DNA of 64,000 nt from GCA-003244245 sp052390115 (lineage in GTDB: Bacteria; Actinomycetota; Actinomycetes; Mycobacteriales; Pseudonocardiaceae), in NCBI GenBank assembly GCA_052390115.1, contig JBQTHE010000009.1, forward strand, positions 1 through 64,000, in the 5' to 3' direction. Made by a program: the position numbers and the translations under genes. Positions 58,574-64,000 of the stretch are shown one piece after another. Below the pieces are notes generated by a model, which had not been told where the DNA came from, ran no database searches, and worked only from the letters and a program-made list of their open reading frames with translations. The first letter of the stretch is position 1, and each line of letters begins with the position of its first letter.

Positions 58574-59943
58574 GCCTGCTGGTCGTCGGGCTGTCCCACC
58601 GCAGCGCGCCAGTCGGAGTGCTGGAGGCCGCCGCGGTGCCCTCCGCGGACGCCGGCAAGGTTGCCTGCGAGCTGCTCAAGCGCGAGCACGTCGTCGAGGC
58701 GTTACTGCTGTCCACCTGCAACCGGGTCGAGGTCTACGCGGTGGTGCAGACCTTCCACGGCGGCCTGGCCGACATCACCGACGTGCTGGCGCAGCAGTCC
58801 GCGATGGCCCTGGATCAGTTGTCCGACCACCTTTACGTGCACTACGCAGCCGCCGGGGTGGAGCACCTGTTCTCGGTGGCCGCCGGGCTCGACTCGATGG
58901 TCGTCGGTGAGCCGCAGATCCTTGGTCAGCTGCGCGCCGCGTACGCGGGTGCCGAGCAGGCCGGCGCTGTCGGGCGCACCCTGCACGAGGTCGTGCAGCA
59001 GGCGCTGCGGGTCGGCAAACGGGTGCACACCGAGACCGGAATCGACGCCGCGGGCGCCTCGGTGGTCTCTGAGGTCTTGGCCGATGCGGTGGAGGCGCTG
59101 GCTGCGGCCGGCCGGCCGGGTCTGGCCGACCGGCGGGCGCTGGTGCTCGGCGCCGGTTCGATGGGTGGCCTGGCCGCGGCGCAGCTGCGCCGGTCCGGCG
59201 TGGCCGAGATCGTGCTGGCCAATCGCACCGAGGTCAGCGCGCAGCGGCTGGCGGCGCTGTGCGAGGCCGAGGGCACGCCCGCCCGGGCCGTCGGCCTGGA
59301 CGGCATGACAGCGGCGCTCGCCACCGCTGACCTGGTGATCTGTTGCACCGGCGCGACCGGCACCGTGCTCGGTGTCGAGCAGGTCGCCGATGCCCGGGGG
59401 TGCTCACGGGCGCCGCTGGTGGTGTGCGACCTCGGGCTGCCCCGCGACGTCGAGGCCGGGGTGGCGCAACTGCCCGGCGTGACTCTGCTGGACCTGACCA
59501 CGGTGGCGCACCGGTTGGAGCGGCGCACCACCGTGTCGCAGGCGATCAGCGCCGCGCACCGCCTCGTCGCGCAGGAGGTCCGCAGCTACCTGGTGGCCCA
59601 GCGCACCGCGGAGGTGACTCCGACGGTCACGGCGCTGCGCAAGCGGGCCGCCGAGGTGGTGGACGCCGAGCTGCTACGGCTGGACGGCCGGCTGCCCGGG
59701 CTTGATCACGTCGTGCGTGATGAGCTGGCCCGCACCGTCCGCCGGGTGGTGGACAAGCTGTTGCACGCCCCCACGGTGCGGGTCAAGCAGCTCGCCGAGT
59801 CCGGTGGTGGGGAGGCCTACGCCGACGCCCTGCGCGAGTTGTTCGAGCTGGACCCGCAGGCCGCCGCCGCCATCGCCGCGACTATCCGCCCGCCGTCTGA
59901 CCCTGACCCTTCCGGTCCTTCTGGTCTTTCTGGGGCACCGTGA
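58570..59943 (+). CDS. hemA: Glutamyl-tRNA reductase
   Basis: The 457-residue enzyme makes glutamate-1-semialdehyde from glutamyl-tRNA in the C5 haem route. LLLSTCNRVEVYA has the catalytic Cys50, and VLGAGSMGGLAAAQLRRSGV is the NADPH-binding region, followed by the C-terminal dimerisation helices. The ATG overlaps the rex stop (ATGA). The stop touches the hemC start. Confidence 0.96.
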   Translation: MSLLVVGLSHRSAPVGVLEAAAVPSADAGKVACELLKREHVVEALLLSTCNRVEVYAVVQTFHGGLADITDVLAQQSAMALDQLSDHLYVHYAAAGVEHLFSVAAGLDSMVVGEPQILGQLRAAYAGAEQAGAVGRTLHEVVQQALRVGKRVHTETGIDAAGASVVSEVLADAVEALAAAGRPGLADRRALVLGAGSMGGLAAAQLRRSGVAEIVLANRTEVSAQRLAALCEAEGTPARAVGLDGMTAALATADLVICCTGATGTVLGVEQVADARGCSRAPLVVCDLGLPRDVEAGVAQLPGVTLLDLTTVAHRLERRTTVSQAISAAHRLVAQEVRSYLVAQRTAEVTPTVTALRKRAAEVVDAELLRLDGRLPGLDHVVRDELARTVRRVVDKLLHAPTVRVKQLAESGGGEAYADALRELFELDPQAAAAIAATIRPPSDPDPSGPSGLSGAP

Positions 59944-60917
59944 TGGCCCTGTTGCGACTGGGGACCCGCGCCAGCGCCCTGGCACTCGCCCAGACCGAGT
60001 GGGTGGCGCAGCGGTTGCGTGCCGCCGGGTTGCAGGTGCGCATCGTGCCGGTGCGTACCGACGGGGATGCCTGCTCGGCGCCGGTCGCCGAGATCGGGGT
60101 CGGGGTGTTCGTGTCGGCGTTGCGCGAGGCTCTGCTGGCCGGTGAGGTCGACGTCGCGGTGCACTCCTGCAAGGACCTGCCGACCGCGCCCGACCCGCGG
60201 CTGGTGCTGGCCGCTGTGCCGGAGCGCGCGGATCCCCGCGATGCGCTGGTGGCCCGGGGCGGGATGGTGCTGGGGGCGTTACCCCCCGGTGCGGTGGTTG
60301 GCACCGGCTCGCCGAGGCGCGGTGCGCAGCTTCGCGCACTGGGCTTGGGCCTGCAGGTGGAATCGATCCGCGGCAACGTCGACTCGCGGATCCGGCGGGT
60401 CGTCGACGGGGAGCTCGATGGTGTGGTGATCGCAGCCGCCGGGTTGGTCCGGCTCGGCCGGATCCAGGAAGCCACCGAGCTGCTCGACCCGATACAGATG
60501 CTGCCCGCGCCCGGGCAGGGAGCGCTGGCCTGCGAGTGCCGGGCCGGCGATCTGGACACCGAGCACCTGCTGGGTGCCTTCCTCGACGACGCCGGGGTAC
60601 GTGCCGCGGTGACCGCCGAGCGGGCGTTGCTCGCCACGCTGGGGGCAGGCTGCACTGCCCCGGTCGGAGCGCTTGCCGACGTCGTCGAGGACTTGGACGA
60701 CGACGGGCAGGTCGTGCTGCGGCTGTCCCTGCGGGGGGTTGCAGCGACTGCGGACGACCACCTGCTCCGGTCGTCTGCCACTGGAGAGCTGACCGATGCC
60801 GAGAACCTCGGCCGCGACGTCGCGGCCGAGCTGCTGGACCTGGGTGCCGGCGCGCTGGGTGCGGGACCCAGCGTCGCGGGGGTCCGGGTCGAGAACCGAT
60901 GGGAAACGAGTAGGTAG
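59943..60917 (+). CDS. hemC: Porphobilinogen deaminase (hydroxymethylbilane synthase)
   Basis: The 324-residue enzyme assembles hydroxymethylbilane from porphobilinogen. It opens LRLGTRASALALAQTEWVAQ, with VAVHSCKDLPTAP, VGTGSPRRGAQLRAL, and the dipyrromethane-cofactor Cys in LGAGCTAPVGALA. The ATG at 59943 overlaps the hemA stop by one base; an in-frame GTG is one codon upstream. The stop abuts the hemD start directly. Confidence 0.95.
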   Translation: MALLRLGTRASALALAQTEWVAQRLRAAGLQVRIVPVRTDGDACSAPVAEIGVGVFVSALREALLAGEVDVAVHSCKDLPTAPDPRLVLAAVPERADPRDALVARGGMVLGALPPGAVVGTGSPRRGAQLRALGLGLQVESIRGNVDSRIRRVVDGELDGVVIAAAGLVRLGRIQEATELLDPIQMLPAPGQGALACECRAGDLDTEHLLGAFLDDAGVRAAVTAERALLATLGAGCTAPVGALADVVEDLDDDGQVVLRLSLRGVAATADDHLLRSSATGELTDAENLGRDVAAELLDLGAGALGAGPSVAGVRVENRWETSR

Positions 60918-62447
60918 ATGAGCCGTGCCCGCAAGATCACCGGACGGATCGCGTTCGTCGGTGCTGGTCCCGGCGACGCTGGGATGCTCACCGTTCGAGC
61001 CCAGCAACTGCTGGCCTCCGCCGCGCTGCTGGTGACCGACCCCGACGTGCCCGCCGACATCCTCGCGGTAGCTGACCAGGGCGCCGAGGTGCGCCCGGCG
61101 GTGGGCGAGCCTGGCGATGTCGCCAAGGACCTGGTCACCGAGGCCAAGGGTGGCCAGACCGTGGTGCGGCTGGTAGCCGGGGACCCGCTGACCGCCGATG
61201 CCGTGGTCGCCGAGGCGCTGGCCGTGGCCCGCACGTCGGTGCCCTTCGAGGTGGTGCCCGGGGTACCCGCGGCCACCGCGGTCCCGGCCTTCGCCGGGGT
61301 GCCGCTGGGCTCCGGACACACCGAAGCCGACGTCCGGTCCGGGGTTGACTGGGTGTCGCTGGCGGCGGTGTCGGGTCCACTGGTGTTGCACGCCACCGCC
61401 TCGCATCTGGCTGAGACGGCGTCCGCGCTGGTCGAGCACGGGCTGCCAGGGCAGACTCCGGTTGCGGTCACCGCCGCGGGCACCGAGCCCACCCAGCACA
61501 CCGTGGAGACCACGCTCGGGGCACTGAGCCGCGACGCCGGCGAGCTCGCCGGACCGTTGGTGGTCACGGTCGGCTCGGTGGTCGGGCAGCGGGCGAAGCT
61601 GTCCTGGTGGGAGTCCCGGGCGCTGTATGGCTGGAAGGTGCTGGTGCCGCGCACCAAGGAGCAGGCCGGCGTGATGAGCGAGCGGCTGGGGGTGCACGGC
61701 GCGGTCCCGGTGGAGGTGCCGACGATCTCGGTGGAGCCGCCCCGGTCTCCGGCGCAGATGGAGCGCGCGGTCAAGGGCCTGGTCGACGGTCGGTACCAGT
61801 GGGTGGTGTTCACCTCCACCAACGCGGTCCGGGCGGTGTGGGACAAGTTCCACGAATTCGGGCTGGACGCCCGTGCGTTCGCCGGTGTGAAGATCGCCTG
61901 CGTGGGGGAGGCGACCGCGGAGCGGGTGCGCTCGATGGGGATCGTCCCCGAGCTGCTGCCCTCGGGCGAACAGTCCTCCGACGGGCTGCTGGCCGACTTC
62001 CCGCCCTTCGATGACGTCCTCGACCCGGTGGATCGGGTCCTGCTGCCGCGCGCGGACATCGCGACTGAGACGCTGGCCGCGGGGCTGCGCGAGCGTGGCT
62101 GGGAGATCGACGATGTGACGGCCTACCGCACGGTGCGGGCCGCCCCGCCGCCTGCCGAGACCCGCGAGATGATCAAGACTGGTGGCTTCGACGCGGTGTG
62201 TTTCACGTCCTCGTCCACGGTGCGCAACCTGGTCGGTATCGCGGGCAAGCCGCACGCTCGCACGATCGTCGCCTGCATCGGCCCAGCCACTGCCGAGACC
62301 GCCGTAGAGTTCGGCCTCCGAGTAGACGTGCAACCCGAGGTAGCCCAGGTCGGCGCCCTGGTAGACGCCCTGGCCGACCACGCCGCCGATCTCCGCGCCC
62401 AAGGCGCCCTCCCCCCACCCCGCAAAGCCAAAACCCGCCGCCGCTGA
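60918..62447 (+). CDS. hemD: Uroporphyrinogen-III synthase fused to a methyltransferase-like domain
   Basis: The 509-residue protein has two parts. Residues ~10-240 resemble uroporphyrinogen methyltransferase (CobA/CysG type): FVGAGPGDAGMLTVRA, RLVAGDPLTADAVVAEAL. Residues ~250-490 are uroporphyrinogen-III synthase: VLVPRTKEQAGVMSERL, VFTSTNAVRAVWD and VCFTSSSTVRNLVG. The fusion is normal in actinobacteria. The N-terminal domain is diverged, so whether it methylates is unclear. The stop lies one base before a family B palindrome. Confidence 0.92.
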   Translation: MSRARKITGRIAFVGAGPGDAGMLTVRAQQLLASAALLVTDPDVPADILAVADQGAEVRPAVGEPGDVAKDLVTEAKGGQTVVRLVAGDPLTADAVVAEALAVARTSVPFEVVPGVPAATAVPAFAGVPLGSGHTEADVRSGVDWVSLAAVSGPLVLHATASHLAETASALVEHGLPGQTPVAVTAAGTEPTQHTVETTLGALSRDAGELAGPLVVTVGSVVGQRAKLSWWESRALYGWKVLVPRTKEQAGVMSERLGVHGAVPVEVPTISVEPPRSPAQMERAVKGLVDGRYQWVVFTSTNAVRAVWDKFHEFGLDARAFAGVKIACVGEATAERVRSMGIVPELLPSGEQSSDGLLADFPPFDDVLDPVDRVLLPRADIATETLAAGLRERGWEIDDVTAYRTVRAAPPPAETREMIKTGGFDAVCFTSSSTVRNLVGIAGKPHARTIVACIGPATAETAVEFGLRVDVQPEVAQVGALVDALADHAADLRAQGALPPPRKAKTRRR

Positions 62448-62448
62448 T

Positions 62449-62502
62449 GTGGATAACCCGTGAGTGGCAATGCGAGTCATAGCTCGTAACGCCACTCACG
62501 GG
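62449..62502. repeat. Palindromic repeat family B, copy 3
   Basis: Arms 62457-62474 and 62485-62502 (14 of 18 positions pair), preceded by GTGGATAAC as in the other copies. It lies between hemD and hemB, and its right end is two bases before the hemB ribosome binding site (GGAGG). Confidence 0.88.
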
Positions 62503-62513
62503 TCGGAGGCCCG

Positions 62514-63485
62514 ATGTACCCGACGAGTAGGCCGCGGCGGCTGCGGACCACGCGTGCGATGCGCCAGCTGGTCTCCGAGACGACGGTGATGTCGCATCAG
62601 CTGGTGTTGCCGGTGTTCGTCAAGCAGGGGGCCAGCGAGCCGGTGCCGATCGCCTCCATGCCCGGTGTCGTCCAGCACACTCGGGAATCGCTGCGCAAGG
62701 CCGCGGCAGATGCGGTGGCCGCAGGGGTGGGCGGGATCATGCTTTTCGGTGTGCCCGCTACCAGGGACGCCACCGGCTCCGGCGCCACCGACCCGGACGG
62801 CGTACTCAACGCGGCCCTGCGCGACGTGCGCGCCGAGGTCGGCGACGACATCGTGATCATGGCCGACACCTGCCTGGATGAGTTCACCGATCACGGCCAT
62901 TGCGGCCTGCTGGACGCGGTCGGCGGGGTGGACAACGATGCCACCCTCGCGGTGTACGCCGAGATGGCCGTCGCCCAGGTCCGAGCAGGGGCGCACCTGG
63001 TCGGGCTCAGCGGCATGATGGACGGCCAGGTCGGGGTGGTGCGGGAGGCGCTGGACGCCGCCGGCCACCAGGATGCGGGGATCCTCGCCTACAGCGCCAA
63101 GTACGCCTCGGCGTTCTACGGGCCGTTTCGCGATGCGGTGGAATCGCAGCTGACCGGGGACCGCTTGACCTACCAGCAGGACCCGGCGAACGCCCGGGAG
63201 GCGTTGCGGGAGGCGGCGCTGGATCTCGCCGAGGGCGCGGACATCGTGATGGTCAAGCCCGCGATGCCCTACCTGGACGTGCTGCGCGCCGTCGCCGAGG
63301 TCTCCGATGTCCCGGTCGCCGCCTACCAGGTGTCTGGTGAGTACTCGATGGTGGAGGCGGCGGCAGCGCGCGGTTGGCTGGACCGGCGGCGGGCTGTGCT
63401 GGAGACGCTGACCTCGATCCGCCGGGCCGGTGCTGATCTGGTGCTGACCTACTGGGCGGTGCAGGCGGCGGGCTGGTTGCGCTGA
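62514..63485 (+). CDS. hemB: Delta-aminolevulinic acid dehydratase (porphobilinogen synthase)
   Basis: The 323-residue enzyme condenses two ALA to porphobilinogen. The active-site lysines lie in YSAKYASAFYGPFRDA and IVMVKPAMPYLDVL. The metal loop is DTCLDEFTDHGHCG: Cys120 and Cys130 of the zinc triad are kept, but Asp122 replaces the middle Cys. This is intermediate between the Cys3 zinc type and the Asp-rich type. The ATG at 62514 has GGAGG five bases before. It is separated from hemD by a palindrome and may have its own promoter. Confidence 0.95.
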   Translation: MYPTSRPRRLRTTRAMRQLVSETTVMSHQLVLPVFVKQGASEPVPIASMPGVVQHTRESLRKAAADAVAAGVGGIMLFGVPATRDATGSGATDPDGVLNAALRDVRAEVGDDIVIMADTCLDEFTDHGHCGLLDAVGGVDNDATLAVYAEMAVAQVRAGAHLVGLSGMMDGQVGVVREALDAAGHQDAGILAYSAKYASAFYGPFRDAVESQLTGDRLTYQQDPANAREALREAALDLAEGADIVMVKPAMPYLDVLRAVAEVSDVPVAAYQVSGEYSMVEAAAARGWLDRRRAVLETLTSIRRAGADLVLTYWAVQAAGWLR

Positions 63486-63533
63486 TCCCGGGAGTTCCGT
63501 GCGGCGCGGGTCTAGCGCCGCTAACGTCGACGC

Positions 63534-64000
63534 ATGACGATTCCACCGCCCTCGGGCGGCTATCCAACCGGCCCGGCGCCGCTGCGGGGAACCCGGCCCA
63601 GGGTGGTCGAGATCTCCTTCTGGCTCTGGATCGCCACCGTGTTCCTCGGCGTGCTTGGCGTCGTCGTCATGTACATCCAGATCGACCTGCTACGGGCCGA
63701 GCTGGTCAACAGCCTGCTCGCCCAGGATCCGACGGTGGACCGGTCGACGGTTGAGAGATTCGCGACGGTCGGGTCCGTCGTCGCGATCGTGATTGGACTG
63801 TTGCTCGTCGGGGCCCAGCTATTGTTGGTGTTCCTCATGCGCGGCGGTCGCAACTGGGCGCGGATCGTGCTGGCCGTGCTCGGCGGTCTGATCGTGCTGT
63901 TCGGGGTGATCGGTTTCGCAGCGAGTTCAGCGTCCGGGTTGCTGCAGCTGCTGTTGCTCGTCGGGGCAATCGTGACCATGTTCCTACCAACCGCGAACGC
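63534..64000 (+). CDS. Multi-pass membrane protein, cut by window end (Rv0513-like)
   Basis: At least 155 residues are readable from an ATG at 63534 to the window edge with no stop. A Pro-rich N-terminus (MTIPPPSGGYPTGPAP) precedes at least four membrane helices, including FWLWIATVFLGVLGVVVMY and SVVAIVIGLLLVGAQLLLV. It follows hemB by 48 bases. Membrane proteins lie here in mycobacteria. The function is unknown. Confidence 0.75.
   Translation, partial: MTIPPPSGGYPTGPAPLRGTRPRVVEISFWLWIATVFLGVLGVVVMYIQIDLLRAELVNSLLAQDPTVDRSTVERFATVGSVVAIVIGLLLVGAQLLLVFLMRGGRNWARIVLAVLGGLIVLFGVIGFAASSASGLLQLLLLVGAIVTMFLPTAN

Noticed and set aside
59882..62495. Very long open frames on the minus strand across hemC-hemD
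   Set aside because: They lie opposite clear haem genes in high-GC DNA where antisense stops are rare. Their products are low-complexity Ser/Thr/Pro/Arg sequences without domains.
1..64000. tRNA genes, insertion sequences or prophage in the window
   Set aside because: I saw no tRNA-like T-loop/acceptor pair, transposase, integrase or phage structural gene. The accessory genes are scattered rather than in one island.

Overview
The window is high-GC DNA from an actinobacterium, most likely a filamentous member of the Pseudonocardiaceae or a close relative. Reasons: many GTG starts and 4-nt ATGA/GTGA gene overlaps; mycothiol synthesis (mshA); SenX3-RegX3; an SsgA-like developmental protein; an Scr1-type pair (XRE-DUF5753 regulator plus DUF397); and a core gene order matching what I recall of both Mycobacterium (mshA-YbjN-gpm-senX3-regX3-ppx-proC-bS22-galE-acyltransferase-hemACDB) and Streptomyces (bldN-rsbN near rex-hemACDB). 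The order is from memory, not from a search. The first 123 bases are low-complexity poly-C and look like a contig end or poor sequence.

Layout. 0.1-1.6 kb: DsbD/CcdA-like membrane protein and MPT53-like lipoprotein. 1.8-6.1 kb: accessory genes (Schlafen/AlbA_2 ATP-binding regulator, Uma2-type nuclease, endonuclease/exonuclease/phosphatase protein, RecB-like nuclease with a cysteine cluster). 6.3-11.8 kb: leucine/isovalerate catabolic operon accD1-accA1-fadE19, divergent from a TetR gene, with twin operators between. 11.8-18.8 kb: small zinc-ribbon proteins, ADP-ribosylglycohydrolase, stand-alone DUF4145 protein, DoxX protein, transglycosylase, PIG-L deacetylase, hydrolase. 18.9-26.3 kb: HrpA helicase, MEDS/HATPase anti-sigma-like protein, acyl-CoA dehydrogenase, SsgA-like protein. 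26.4-31.6 kb: broken DUF4062/NB-ARC gene, DUF397 and XRE-DUF5753 genes, 2OG-Fe(II) oxygenase, small hypotheticals. 31.7-41.8 kb: core block with mshA, gpm1, senX3-regX3, ppx and two related uncharacterised proteins. 41.8-46.4 kb: a graspetide-type RiPP locus (regulator, precursor, ATP-grasp ligase, methyltransferase) with a flanking unknown gene. 46.4-51.2 kb: PRODH, proC, BldC-like protein, bS22, epimerase, acyltransferase. 51.3-54.4 kb on the minus strand: HAD phosphatase, RsbN-like anti-sigma, BldN-like sigma. 54.9-64 kb: glutaredoxin, molybdoenzyme, fasciclin lipoprotein, then rex-hemA-hemC-hemD, hemB and a membrane protein cut by the window end.

Most accessory material is dispersed among housekeeping blocks and no transposase, integrase, tRNA or CRISPR was seen. 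Much of the extra structure comes from three families of short dispersed palindromes. Family A (26-bp arms, 9-10 nt loop) has four copies, family B (18-bp arms) two full copies plus a half copy, and family C (23-bp arms) three copies. In three places a gene's stop codon lies inside a repeat. Other short repeats sit in frame inside gpm1 and hrpA and lengthen the proteins.

The strongest candidate for a new biological product is the graspetide locus at 41.8-45.9 kb. Its 119-residue precursor ends in a Thr/Ser- and Glu/Asp-rich tail, and the locus appears to sit between pieces of a duplicated core gene.
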